Positions 40,708 through 49,272 of a stretch of 64,000 nucleotides of DNA are shown here, in pieces. The notes under the pieces are model-generated. The model was not told the origin of the DNA. It made no database searches and was given only the letters and a program-made list of their open reading frames with translations. How positions within the stretch are numbered: the stretch's first letter is position 1; each line of letters starts with the position of its first letter. Source of the stretch: Citricoccus muralis (GTDB taxonomy: Bacteria > Actinomycetota > Actinomycetes > Actinomycetales > Micrococcaceae); the NCBI RefSeq assembly GCF_029637705.1, contig NZ_CP121252.1, forward strand, positions 1,798,001-1,862,000, written 5' to 3'. The position numbers were made by a program, and so were the translations under genes.

Positions 40708-41184
40708 TTACTTCTGGTCCGCGTCGCCGCGGGGATCCTCAGGATTCAAGCTCGGCTTGGTGTCCTTGGAGTCTGTGGTTGCGGGGCCCCCGTACTCTTC
40801 ACCGTTGAGGTCGTACTTGCCATCCACATTCTCGGCCTCGGCCGACGCAGCCGGCTCGGTTGGTTCGATCACCTGACCGATGGCCTGAATGTGCACCGTG
40901 ACGTTGTTTCCAGGAGACAGCTCAAGGACCACCTTGTTCTCGTCCTGGTTCACAGCGACAACGGTCCCGAAAATGCCCGCACCGGTCATCACCTCCTGGC
41001 CGGGGGCCAGCGAAGAACGGCGCTTCTGCTGTTCCTGCTGAGCCTTCTTCGAACGGCGGAACATGAAGAAGATCAGTAGACCGAAGACGGCCAGCATGAT
41101 GATGAAGAAGGGGTCGAATCCCCCTGTCGGTTCACCGTCCTGGGACAGCAGGCCTGCATCAACGGTAAAAGGACTCAGGGTCAT
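40708..41184 (-). CDS. yajC: preprotein translocase subunit YajC
   Basis: A 158-residue single-pass membrane protein of the SecDF-YajC complex. The helix FDPFFIIMLAVFGLLIFFMF, then basic residues, then the conserved core LAPGQEVMTGAGIFGTVVAV are diagnostic. A 50-residue acidic tail follows. Two in-frame ATGs (41199 and 41184) are possible; neither has a strong ribosome binding site, and the second gives the more usual N-terminus. A TAGACT -10 box lies at 41230-41235. Confidence 0.93.
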   Translation of the reverse strand: MTLSPFTVDAGLLSQDGEPTGGFDPFFIIMLAVFGLLIFFMFRRSKKAQQEQQKRRSSLAPGQEVMTGAGIFGTVVAVNQDENKVVLELSPGNNVTVHIQAIGQVIEPTEPAASAEAENVDGKYDLNGEEYGGPATTDSKDTKPSLNPEDPRGDADQK

Positions 41185-41228
41185 AGGGAGACACCACATT
41201 CTGTGTTCGGGACATAAGTCAACTCAGT

Positions 41229-41254
41229 CAGTCTAGTGCCTGAGTCTGGACTAT
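41229..41254 (-). promoter_or_regulatory. putative yajC-secDF promoter region, element shared with yebC
   Basis: The minus strand contains ATAGTCC, a short spacer, then CTCAGGCACTAGACTG. TAGACT at 41230-41235 fits a -10 box about 30-45 bases before yajC. The same two blocks occur upstream of the YebC-family gene at 44605-44628, with a spacer shorter by two bases. Confidence 0.5.
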
Positions 41255-41300
41255 CCCAGAAGACATGACGAGCCGAGCGCCTTCGACGGCTTCCGAGGGG

Positions 41301-42386
41301 CTAGTTGACCTCATCTTTGGAATCATCGTCACCATCAATGAGCGACCAGGCACCCAGCACCGGGGAGTCCTTCGGCACTGACAACCCCAAGTGTTTCCAT
41401 GCCGCTGGCATCGCGATACGCCCGCGAGGCGTCCTACCGAGTAAGCCTTCACGCACGAGGTACGGTTCGGCGACTTCCTCGACGGTCTCCGTTTCCTCGC
41501 CGACGGCGATAGCCAAGGTGGACAGTCCCACCGGGCCGCCGCCGAATTTGAGGCACAGCGCTTCGAGAACGCCACGGTCTAAACGATCCAACCCTCTGGA
41601 ATCGACCTCGTACATGTCAAGTGCGTTCGAGGAGGCCCGCGCGTCGACCTGTTCAAGCCCTTTCACCAGGGCCCAGTCGCGGACGCGGCGTAGCAGTCGA
41701 TTCGCGATACGAGGCGTTCCTCGCGAACGGGAAGCAATCTCGCTGAAGGCCGCCGAGTTTAGCTGCATATCCAGCATGGCCGCGGATCGACGCAGCACGA
41801 GTTCCAGCTCATCGGAGCCGTAGAACTCCAAATGTCCGGTGAAGCCGAAGCGGTCACGAAGCGGCCCGGGCAACAGGCCCGCGCGAGTGGTCGCTCCCAC
41901 AAGAGTGAAGGGCGGCAGTTCCAAGGGGATGGCTGTAGCACCCGCGCCTTTACCCACAACGATATCGACACGGAAATCTTCCATCGCCATGTAGAGCATT
42001 TCCTCGGCAGGACGAGACATGCGGTGGATCTCATCCAGGAAGAGCACCTCACCTTCGGTCAATGAGGACAAGATGGCTGCCAGATCACCGGCATGCTGAA
42101 TTGCAGGACCCGAGGAGATCCTCAACGGCGCGTTCATTTCGGCAGCGATGATCATCGACAGCGTGGTCTTGCCCAGCCCAGGAGGACCCGAAAGCAAAAC
42201 ATGGTCAGCGCTTCGCCCACGTAGTCGGGCTGCTTCCAAGACGAGCGAGAGCTGATCACGCACGCGGCGTTGGCCCACGAAGTCATGCAGGTTGCGAGGC
42301 CTCAGAGCTGCTTCAATTTCACGTTCCTCGGTGTCAGCGCCTGCACTGATGACACGATCATCGCCGCGACCTGGACCTTGACTCAC
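41301..42386 (-). CDS. ruvB: Holliday junction branch-migration ATPase RuvB
   Basis: A 361-residue AAA+ motor that drives branch migration with RuvA. Walker A is [16 protein letters not shown] near residue 67, Walker B is LFLDEIHRM, and the sensor/arginine-finger region is [15 protein letters not shown]. The C-terminal winged helix is complete, with a short acidic tail. The ATG overlaps the ruvA stop (ATGA). Confidence 0.98.
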   Translation of the reverse strand: MSQGPGRGDDRVISAGADTEEREIEAALRPRNLHDFVGQRRVRDQLSLVLEAARLRGRSADHVLLSGPPGLGKTTLSMIIAAEMNAPLRISSGPAIQHAGDLAAILSSLTEGEVLFLDEIHRMSRPAEEMLYMAMEDFRVDIVVGKGAGATAIPLELPPFTLVGATTRAGLLPGPLRDRFGFTGHLEFYGSDELELVLRRSAAMLDMQLNSAAFSEIASRSRGTPRIANRLLRRVRDWALVKGLEQVDARASSNALDMYEVDSRGLDRLDRGVLEALCLKFGGGPVGLSTLAIAVGEETETVEEVAEPYLVREGLLGRTPRGRIAMPAAWKHLGLSVPKDSPVLGAWSLIDGDDDSKDEVN

Positions 42387-43018
42387 CGGCTACCTCCTGT
42401 ACTGCGGTCGCGACCGAGCCGACTCAAGGTGGCTCTGAGAATACGTGCCACATCCTGGGTTTCAGCCAGTTCGGGCTCATCTCGGACGGTGGTCTCAAGT
42501 GCTTTCTGAGCATCCTTGTCGTTCCAGCCCAAGCCGGTCAGGCCGCCGACGACCTGGTCCATCCATTCTTGGCCTGCAGGCGAGGTGCCTTCTGAAGCTG
42601 TCGTCGGAGGCGCTTCAACCGGAGTGAGCTTCCCGGAGAGCTCCAGGAGAATGCGGCGTGCGCCTTTCGGCCCGATACCGGAGACCTTGGTGAACGCTTT
42701 TTCGTCGTCATGGGCCACCGCCCAGCGAACAGCGTCCGGTGCGTGAACAGCCAGGACCGCCAGAGCGGTTCGGGGGCCGACCCCCGAGACACCCATCATG
42801 ATCTCGAAAATCTCACGCTCGTCCGTCGTAGCGAAGCCGAAGAGCGTCATGGACTCTTCTCGAACGATCATGGAGGTCAGGACTCTGCCCTGCTCCCCTT
42901 CCCGCAAAGTCGCCAAGGTTTGTGGAGTCGCTGAGAACAGATAGCCAATCCCGGACACGTTCAACACGGCCTGGTTCAGTCCCACGTGCTCGACTGTGCC
43001 CGTCAGCGATGCAATCAC
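42383..43018 (-). CDS. ruvA: Holliday junction DNA helicase subunit RuvA
   Basis: A 211-residue tetrameric junction-binding protein. The N-terminal OB fold ([19 protein letters not shown]), two helix-hairpin-helix motifs ([15 protein letters not shown] and [16 protein letters not shown]) and the C-terminal RuvB-binding domain (ALTSLGW-type segment [16 protein letters not shown]) are present. The GTG at 43018 has GAGGAG 6 bases upstream. A longer frame to 43090 covers that site and adds non-family residues. Confidence 0.97.
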   Translation of the reverse strand: MIASLTGTVEHVGLNQAVLNVSGIGYLFSATPQTLATLREGEQGRVLTSMIVREESMTLFGFATTDEREIFEIMMGVSGVGPRTALAVLAVHAPDAVRWAVAHDDEKAFTKVSGIGPKGARRILLELSGKLTPVEAPPTTASEGTSPAGQEWMDQVVGGLTGLGWNDKDAQKALETTVRDEPELAETQDVARILRATLSRLGRDRSTGGSR

Positions 43019-43146
43019 CGTTGTCTCCTCTGTGTCCGTCACTTCGCTCGCTGGCAACACGGATTTGTGGTGCCACGTTCGATTCGCCACTCACAGCTTA
43101 GAACATTATTCCGATAAACATGAGGAGCGCGACCTGTGTCAGCGCG

Positions 43147-43776
43147 TCACCGGCTTCCGCGCTTTTCAGCAGCCAACCATGCCTGCTGGGCCGGGGTCAG
43201 TGAACCCGTCTTGTTCGCGGTCGGGAATTTGGAGGAGGTACGGCGGCTCGTCAGCTTTCCGGTGTCGAGCCCACGACCGTAGAGTCCGCCGCGCCAGGCA
43301 TGGGCCACGGCCAACGCAATCGCATCGGCCGCGTCCGCCGGACGTGGTGGCTCGGCCAGCCGCAGAATACGCGTCACCATCGAGGTGATCTGATTCTTGT
43401 CAGCGTTACCGTTACCCGTCACCGCCGCTTTGACTTCGGAAGGAGTGTGCAAAGCCACGGGTACCGAGCGGCGTGCAGCCGCGGCAATGACAACACCGGA
43501 GGCCTGAGCGGTCCCGATCACGGTCGGAGTGTTGTTCTGCGCGAACATTCGCTCCACTGCCATGTGGTGGGGCGCGTACTGATCAAGCATCGATTCCACC
43601 GCCTGATCGATCACGGCCAATCGGTTACCAATCGTCTCGGTATTGGCGGAGCCCACGACTTTAACGTCTACCAAGGTGGCGGATCGGTTCTGCGCGATGT
43701 CAACGACGGCAAGGCCACATCGAGTGAGCCCGGGATCCACCGCAATGACCCGAAGTGGAGATCCGGGTTCACGCAT
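43147..43776 (-). CDS. ruvC: crossover junction endodeoxyribonuclease RuvC
   Basis: A 209-residue dimeric resolvase that nicks Holliday junctions. The four acidic or His residues are expected in [16 protein letters not shown] (Asp), MAVERMF (Glu) and [16 protein letters not shown] (Asp/His). The C-terminus is about 25 residues longer than E. coli RuvC. It is 128 bases upstream of the ruvA start and 4 bases after the YebC-family stop, so yebC-ruvC-ruvA-ruvB is probably one unit. Confidence 0.96.
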   Translation of the reverse strand: MREPGSPLRVIAVDPGLTRCGLAVVDIAQNRSATLVDVKVVGSANTETIGNRLAVIDQAVESMLDQYAPHHMAVERMFAQNNTPTVIGTAQASGVVIAAAARRSVPVALHTPSEVKAAVTGNGNADKNQITSMVTRILRLAEPPRPADAADAIALAVAHAWRGGLYGRGLDTGKLTSRRTSSKFPTANKTGSLTPAQQAWLAAEKRGSR

Positions 43777-43780
43777 ATTT

Positions 43781-44539
43781 TTAGTCGTCCTTCTCGAGCT
43801 CCGCCATGACCTCGGGGCTCAGGTCAACGTTGTCGTACACGCTCTGGACGTCGTCCAGATCCTCGAGGGCATCCGCCAGCTTGAGGAACGTGCGAGCATC
43901 CGAGGCATCCAGCTCGACATGCATGGTAGGAACGAATTCCACTTCATCCGTGTCGTAGTGAATCTCTGCGGCATCCAGGGCTTCCGCTACGGCACGTAGA
44001 TCTGAGGGATCCGACATGATCTCGAAGTTGCCACCCGACTCGACGACCTCTTCGGCGCCTGCTTCCAGGACCGCCATCAGAATGTCATCCTCGGTCTTGC
44101 CTTCAGCGGGCAGGCGAACCACGCCCTGCCGATTAAAGAGGAATGCCACCGACCCAGGGTCGGCGATGGTGCCACCATTGCGCGTCACCGCAACGCGTAC
44201 ATCGGAGGCAGCCCGGTTTTTGTTGTCGGTCAAACACTCGACCATCAAGGCAGACCCGTTGGGTCCACGCACTTCGTAGATGATCTCGGTGTAGTCGATG
44301 ACCTCACCGGTTAGACCCGCACCGCGCTTCACCGCACGGTCAATATTGTCGTTGGGAACGGACTGCTTCTTGGCCTTATTGATAGCCAGGTCCAGGGCTG
44401 GGTTACCAGCAATATCAGCACCGCCGGCGCGTGCCGCCACCTCGATCGCTTTGATGTACTTAGCGAAAGCCTTAGCCCGCTTAGCGTCAATTGCAGCCTT
44501 TTTGTGCTTGGTCGTGGCCCATTTGGAATGCCCAGCCAT
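43781..44539 (-). CDS. yebC: YebC/PmpR family DNA-binding or translation-associated protein
   Basis: A 252-residue member of the YebC/TACO1 family. It starts [20 protein letters not shown] and has [11 protein letters not shown] and [20 protein letters not shown], all diagnostic. Members have been described as transcription regulators (PmpR) and, more recently, as translation factors for difficult proline runs. Its place upstream of ruvC is conserved. The ATG has AAAGGAG about 5 bases upstream. pdxT, often next to it in relatives, is absent here. Confidence 0.95.
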   Translation of the reverse strand: MAGHSKWATTKHKKAAIDAKRAKAFAKYIKAIEVAARAGGADIAGNPALDLAINKAKKQSVPNDNIDRAVKRGAGLTGEVIDYTEIIYEVRGPNGSALMVECLTDNKNRAASDVRVAVTRNGGTIADPGSVAFLFNRQGVVRLPAEGKTEDDILMAVLEAGAEEVVESGGNFEIMSDPSDLRAVAEALDAAEIHYDTDEVEFVPTMHVELDASDARTFLKLADALEDLDDVQSVYDNVDLSPEVMAELEKDD

Positions 44540-44604
44540 CTACGCTCCTTTATGCCGCCGACGCCGGAAGTCCCGTGCCGACCGTTCGTGCAGAATCTGG
44601 ATTC

Positions 44605-44628
44605 CAGTCTAGTGCCTGAGAGGACTAT
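44605..44628 (-). promoter_or_regulatory. putative yebC promoter region, element shared with yajC
   Basis: CTCAGGCACTAGACTG on the minus strand (44605-44620) is identical to the block upstream of yajC. ATAGTCC lies one base further upstream. TAGACT (44606-44611) is a plausible -10 for yebC, giving a leader of about 60 bases. The element also covers the GAGAGGA ribosome binding site of the divergent peptidase gene. Confidence 0.5.
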
Positions 44629-44633
44629 TGACG

Positions 44634-46679
44634 GTGACCCCATCCACACGAAACAGTATGGTCATGTCGAACCCCCTGCTACAGCAGTCTGAGTTGCCCT
44701 ACGGCCTCCCCGATTTTCGCGCCATCAGCGATCAGGATTTTCTCCCAGCCTTCCGTGAAGCCCTCGATGAGCATCAGCGGGAGATCCGAAAAATCACCGC
44801 GTCCCCGTCCCCGGCCACGTTTGAGAACACCTTCGTCGCGTGGGAGCGTTCCGGACAGCTTTTGCGGTGGGTCAGCGCGGTGTTCTTTACGGTGCTCCCC
44901 GCGGATCGCACCGCCGCTCGTAGTGAGATCGCCGCCGAGATCGAGCCGACGTTGGCCGGACACTGGGACGCTCTCTACCTGAACGAAGAGCTATATCGCC
45001 GGATGAACGGCGTAGACATCGACCAGCTGGATGGAGAAGAGCGCTCCCTTGCAGACCACGTTTTGCGCCAATTCCGACTCCACGGCGCCGAGCTGACCAA
45101 GACCAACAGGGTCACGCTCGCTGACATCAACACGCAGCTGGCTCGGATTGGCGCCGCATACTCGCAAGCCATGATTGCGGGAAACACTGCGCAAGCCCTT
45201 CTGGTCGAACAAGAGGATTCCCTGGCTGGTCTCTCTCAGCAAGAGAAGGATGCCGCGGCCGAAGCAGCCCAACAAGCTGGGCACTCGAGCGGTTGGCTCC
45301 TCGAACTCTCGATGTTCACCTCCCAGCCGCTGCTCGCTCGACTGGAAGATCGCGAAACTCGTCGCCGTCTTTACGAAGCAGCATGGAATCGCGGCACCGC
45401 GGGTGAACACGAAACGCTCTCCTTCGCTCGCCAGCAAGCAGGACTCCGTGCACGCAAGGCTGAACTTTTGGGATTCAAGAATTTCGCAGAGTATGCGCTG
45501 GAAGACCGTACTGCTCCCACTGTGGAAGCAGTCTGGTCCCTGATCGAGAGGGCGCTGGAACCGGCCATGAGGAATGCCCGCACCGAACGCGACATTCTCC
45601 AGCAGCGTGCAGGATTCGAACTTGAGCATTGGGACGTCCCGTTCTATTCCGAACAGCACGCTGATGAGTGTTTCTCCGTGAGCACCGAGCGGCTACGTCG
45701 CCATTTCGAGCTGGATCGAGTACTGAAGCACGGAGTTTTTGAGGCTGCTCATCGTCTCTACGGAATCACTTTTCAGGAGCGATCCGACCTCCACGGATAT
45801 CTTCCCGACGTCCGTGTGTGGGAGGTATTCGACCACGATGGAACCGCAATCGGACTGTTCCTCGGCGACTTCTACACCCGCCCCACGAAATCCGGTGGCG
45901 CATGGATGAATTCCATCCGTGTCGGGTCGACGGAATTCTCCGAGCAACCGATCGTCGTTAATAACCTCAACATCGCCCGACCTCACGCCGGTGATCCGAC
46001 GTTACTCACCCTCGATGAGGTCACCACCCTCTTTCACGAGTTCGGACACGCGCTCCACGGACTCTTTGGACGGGCAAGGTTCGCTTCGCTCTCTGCGACC
46101 CAAGTGCCTCGAGATTTCGTCGAGTTCCCCTCACAGGTCAACGAAATGTGGATCCAGCATCCCGAGCTGCTCAGCGGTTATGCTCTCGACGTTGATACCG
46201 GCGCACCACTGAGCCAGGACATCTTGAACGCGCTCGACGACGCCGCACTGTGGGGTGAGGGCCTACGGACCTCGGAGTATCTCGCCGCCGTCATTGTGGA
46301 TTTGGCGTGGCACAGCATCGGCCCCGATGAGGTCATCCCAGACCCGGAAGCCTTTGAGAAGGAAGCCCTGGCATCGCGAGGAATCGACGATTCGCTCGTC
46401 GCCCCGCGCTATCGAAGCAGCTATTTCAAGCACATTTTCGCTGGCGGAGGCGGATATGCGGCTGGCTACTACTCCTATCTCTGGGCAGAAGTGCTGGATG
46501 CCGATGCAGTGGGTTGGTTCAACACCCACGGGGGCCTATGCAGAGACAACGGGGATCATTTCCGAAACGAGCTACTCTCTCGAGGCAGTGTGCGGGATCC
46601 GCTCGAATCGTATCGTCAGTTCCGCGGGCGGGATGCCGAAGTAGAGCCGCTGCTGTCCCGCCGAGGCCTGCTCGCTTAG
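44634..46679 (+). CDS. M3 family metallopeptidase (oligopeptidase A / Dcp type)
   Basis: A roughly 681-residue cytoplasmic zinc peptidase that degrades short peptides. The zinc motif HEFGH is at about residues 468-472 in TLFHEFGHALHGLF, with the third ligand Glu expected in FVEFPSQVNEMW. The C-terminal YSYLWAEVLDADAVGWF is a strong family mark. The start is uncertain: GTG at 44634 has GAGAGGA 9 bases upstream, while TTG at 44628 and ATGs at 44658 and 44664 are also in frame. Its stop overlaps the convergent hydrolase stop by 4 bases. Confidence 0.93.
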   Translation: MTPSTRNSMVMSNPLLQQSELPYGLPDFRAISDQDFLPAFREALDEHQREIRKITASPSPATFENTFVAWERSGQLLRWVSAVFFTVLPADRTAARSEIAAEIEPTLAGHWDALYLNEELYRRMNGVDIDQLDGEERSLADHVLRQFRLHGAELTKTNRVTLADINTQLARIGAAYSQAMIAGNTAQALLVEQEDSLAGLSQQEKDAAAEAAQQAGHSSGWLLELSMFTSQPLLARLEDRETRRRLYEAAWNRGTAGEHETLSFARQQAGLRARKAELLGFKNFAEYALEDRTAPTVEAVWSLIERALEPAMRNARTERDILQQRAGFELEHWDVPFYSEQHADECFSVSTERLRRHFELDRVLKHGVFEAAHRLYGITFQERSDLHGYLPDVRVWEVFDHDGTAIGLFLGDFYTRPTKSGGAWMNSIRVGSTEFSEQPIVVNNLNIARPHAGDPTLLTLDEVTTLFHEFGHALHGLFGRARFASLSATQVPRDFVEFPSQVNEMWIQHPELLSGYALDVDTGAPLSQDILNALDDAALWGEGLRTSEYLAAVIVDLAWHSIGPDEVIPDPEAFEKEALASRGIDDSLVAPRYRSSYFKHIFAGGGGYAAGYYSYLWAEVLDADAVGWFNTHGGLCRDNGDHFRNELLSRGSVRDPLESYRQFRGRDAEVEPLLSRRGLLA

Positions 46680-48040
46680 ACCGGAGCGTCCTGCGCTACT
46701 TCAAGTGCCTGCATTCCTGGCCGCGGAGATGAGAACGTGGACTTGAGCCATACACGTACAGCGGTGTCCCAGCGTTCCGGGTCCACGTTCCATTCGCGAG
46801 TGTGGCGAGCCTGAGTGAATCGAACAAAAGTCACCAGGCTTGGATTCTTCTGTGCCAGCTGCAGGCTGGGACCGACAGGTACATAGGTGTCGTCCTCTGA
46901 ATGAAGGATCAGGGTGGGAACGCGCAGCTGATCAGCCCGTGATACCCAGTCCATGGTTTTGAGATCCACCGGCGCCGCCAATCCCGTGATGCGGCGGCCG
47001 GCACGAGAGGTGATCATATACTGCCCCAGTCGACCCACCGCCTCCGGTAGCCGATTCAGCCGAGCTTGATGAGCCAGAACGTCAATCCAATTGATCACCG
47101 GACCAGACAACACCAGCGCGGCTACGCGCGGAGCGAGTTTCGAGCGGTCGGTCAGTTGCAGACAAACGGCGGCACCCATAGACCAGCCGAAAAGTACGAT
47201 CTCATCGGCGCCGTGGTCCAGCGCATACTGGATAGCGGCTTCCACATCCCGCCATTCAGTGGCGCCCAAACCATACTTGCCGTCGTCCGCCGACGGAGCT
47301 TCTCCATCATTACGGTAAGAGATCAACAGTGAGGTCATTCCCATGGCGCGTGCCGTAGCAATGGCGCGAATGCCCTCGGGTCGTCGTGCCCCACGCCCAT
47401 GCACCATGATTGCCCAGGTGTTTGCACTCACGCTGACCTGGTCTTCATGTACATGTCGCCCACCAGCTTCCGGGCGGACCAACCATGCCGGCGCCGAGCC
47501 ACGTTCCACCGGGATGGCGACGTCTTCGGCGTCGAATCCCATATCGGCGGGGGTCGGGTAAATGAAGCCTGTCCACCGGCCTCGCAAGGCGTTGGCCAAG
47601 TCGCCGCTGTAGACCTCTTCAACCACGCGTTGCACGGTTCCATCCGCGGGATCAAAGCTGGTGATGCGACCAATGCGAGCCACACCGCGGCCGCCGTCAA
47701 ACACCAAGGAATAGGTTCCGGGGACGGTGGTCTCCTCCGTCGCGGGCAGGATGATCTCCTGGCTGTGCGCCACGTTCTTCACGCTGACAACGGCCAGAAT
47801 CTCCAAGTCCTCGGCGTGATTTTTGACCGGGGTGACCACGGTTCGAGCGAAGACCGAGGCCAGCCCAGAGATCGTTCCGGCTACCAAAGACCCCACCACG
47901 ACACCGGCCGTTGCCGCTGTAGTCGACCACCTCAACACCGGCGCAGCCTCTTCAACGGTGCGACCCATATGACGGGCGACTTTCCGAGCGCTTCTTCCAC
48001 TCAACAGTTTCGTCACCTTCGGTTGACCCTTCTGACCCAT
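46676..48040 (-). CDS. membrane-anchored alpha/beta hydrolase
   Basis: A protein of about 454 residues. A basic N-terminus is followed by a membrane helix at about residues 40-65 and a large hydrolase domain. The oxyanion region is IMVHGRGARR, the nucleophile elbow is FGWSMGAAVCL, the acid is in ILHSEDDTYVP and the His in ARHTREWNVD, so the triad is complete. It resembles serine aminopeptidase/DUF3887-like hydrolases; the substrate is unknown. Starts at 48040, 48049 and 48058 are close together and none has a good ribosome binding site. A frame start at 48133 would leave only 12 bases to the divergent msrB gene, so an internal start is more likely. Confidence 0.85.
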   Translation of the reverse strand: MGQKGQPKVTKLLSGRSARKVARHMGRTVEEAAPVLRWSTTAATAGVVVGSLVAGTISGLASVFARTVVTPVKNHAEDLEILAVVSVKNVAHSQEIILPATEETTVPGTYSLVFDGGRGVARIGRITSFDPADGTVQRVVEEVYSGDLANALRGRWTGFIYPTPADMGFDAEDVAIPVERGSAPAWLVRPEAGGRHVHEDQVSVSANTWAIMVHGRGARRPEGIRAIATARAMGMTSLLISYRNDGEAPSADDGKYGLGATEWRDVEAAIQYALDHGADEIVLFGWSMGAAVCLQLTDRSKLAPRVAALVLSGPVINWIDVLAHQARLNRLPEAVGRLGQYMITSRAGRRITGLAAPVDLKTMDWVSRADQLRVPTLILHSEDDTYVPVGPSLQLAQKNPSLVTFVRFTQARHTREWNVDPERWDTAVRVWLKSTFSSPRPGMQALEVAQDAPV

Positions 48041-48145
48041 ACCTATCATTCTCTGCATCCCGTACCAATTTTTCCACGCCCGACCTTTCACACCATCAAC
48101 ACATGACCCACGGAACAAATTCACCGGATTCATCGTTGTTCAGGT

Positions 48146-48604
48146 GTGAGCAATGATTCAGACACCCCAGCAGACCTTCGACACGTCTCCGATGAGGAAT
48201 GGCGCCAGCGACTGAGCCCCGCCGAGTACAGCGTCTTGCGTCAAGCCGGAACCGAGCATCCCTTCACCGGCGAGTACTGGGATGAAGAAACCGAGGGGGT
48301 CTACGCCTGCCGAGCCTGCGGCGCTGAGTTGTTCCGATCGCAGGAAAAGTTCGATGCCCAATGTGGTTGGCCGTCGTTCTTTGCCCCCTTGGCCGAAGAC
48401 CGCGTCGAGTACATCGAGGATTCCAGTTTAGGGATGCGTCGCATCGAGGTGCGTTGCGCCAACTGTGCTTCGCATATGGGACACGTTTTCCAGGGCGAAG
48501 GGTTCCCCACCCCGACGGATCTGCGCTATTGCATCAATTCAGTGTCCCTTCGTCTGGAGCCAGCTACATCCGCCCGAGGAAACACTGATAGCCAGATTTC
48601 TTAA
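48146..48604 (+). CDS. msrB: peptide-methionine (R)-S-oxide reductase MsrB
   Basis: A 152-residue repair enzyme reducing methionine-R-sulfoxide in proteins. The resolving or catalytic region [10 protein letters not shown] holds the active Cys near residue 128. Two CxxC pairs (CRAC, CANC) should bind structural zinc. CGWPSFFAP and HMGHVF are family marks. It uses a GTG start. It is followed by a 68-base gap with a strong palindrome. Confidence 0.96.
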   Translation: MSNDSDTPADLRHVSDEEWRQRLSPAEYSVLRQAGTEHPFTGEYWDEETEGVYACRACGAELFRSQEKFDAQCGWPSFFAPLAEDRVEYIEDSSLGMRRIEVRCANCASHMGHVFQGEGFPTPTDLRYCINSVSLRLEPATSARGNTDSQIS

Positions 48605-48620
48605 ACACTCAGGAGGACGA

Positions 48621-48640
48621 CGGTGCGGCGCGCCGCACCG
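48621..48640. repeat. 20-bp perfect palindrome after msrB
   Basis: CGGTGCGGCGCGCCGCACCG is fully self-complementary and lies 17 bases after the msrB stop. As RNA it would make an 8-bp stem with a CGCG loop. No T-run follows, so it is a weak terminator candidate. It may instead be a protein-binding site or a transcript-stabilising hairpin. Confidence 0.5.
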
Positions 48641-48660
48641 GAATCCTTCAACTAGGGGTT

Positions 48661-48666
48661 TAACCT
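48661..48666 (+). promoter_or_regulatory. possible -10 box for the DUF3000 gene
   Basis: TAACCT lies 6 bases before the GTG start, with no ribosome binding site close by. This is the spacing expected for a leaderless transcript. No clear -35 is visible. Confidence 0.35.
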
Positions 48667-48672
48667 CGAGAT

Positions 48673-49269
48673 GTGACCGTGATCAAGTCCTTCACACCGA
48701 GCGTTGCGGACCTGCCCGAGCCCTTCCGGCGAGCACTCCGCGGAATCCGTCAAGCCAGCATCCGCAATGAAGTGGTGTTGCACGAGATCCCAGCACCCAA
48801 ACGGTTGGCACCCTACGCGGTCGCCCTCGGTGCCCAAGTTTTCGAAACGATCGGCGGCCCCGAACTCGCCACCGGACGGTTCATTCTGCTTTACGATCCA
48901 GCTGGCTCAGAGGTCTGGCAGGGAGCGTTCCGTGTGGTCACCTACATCCGCGCCTCGCTGGAGTCGGATGTCGGCACCGACCCGATGGTGGGAGCTGTGG
49001 CCTGGACGTGGCTAGTCGAAGCATTGGAAAATCACCAAGCCGACTACGATCACGCTGGCGGGACGGCCACTCGCGTGCTCTCCGAGAGCTTTGGCGGGCT
49101 AGCCACTCAGCCAGATACCATTGATATTGAGCTCCGCGCTTCCTGGACACCCGGGAGCCCGGAAGCTCAGGATCATCTCGAAGCCTGGGCCGATATGGTC
49201 TGCGCCTTCGCCGGATTGCCACCGGTGCCTGAGGGGGTCACCGCAATGCCACGTATCCGAAGGACCTGA
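48673..49269 (+). CDS. DUF3000 domain protein
   Basis: A 198-residue soluble protein matching the actinobacterial DUF3000 family, recognisable by LPEPFRRALRGIRQA near the N-terminus, APKRLAPYAVALGA and GRFILLYDPAGSEVWQGAFR. The function is unknown. It is almost always directly upstream of the RNase D-like gene, as here. Its TGA (49267-49269) is in the same reading frame as the downstream gene. Confidence 0.9.
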   Translation: MTVIKSFTPSVADLPEPFRRALRGIRQASIRNEVVLHEIPAPKRLAPYAVALGAQVFETIGGPELATGRFILLYDPAGSEVWQGAFRVVTYIRASLESDVGTDPMVGAVAWTWLVEALENHQADYDHAGGTATRVLSESFGGLATQPDTIDIELRASWTPGSPEAQDHLEAWADMVCAFAGLPPVPEGVTAMPRIRRT

Positions 49270-49272
49270 ATC

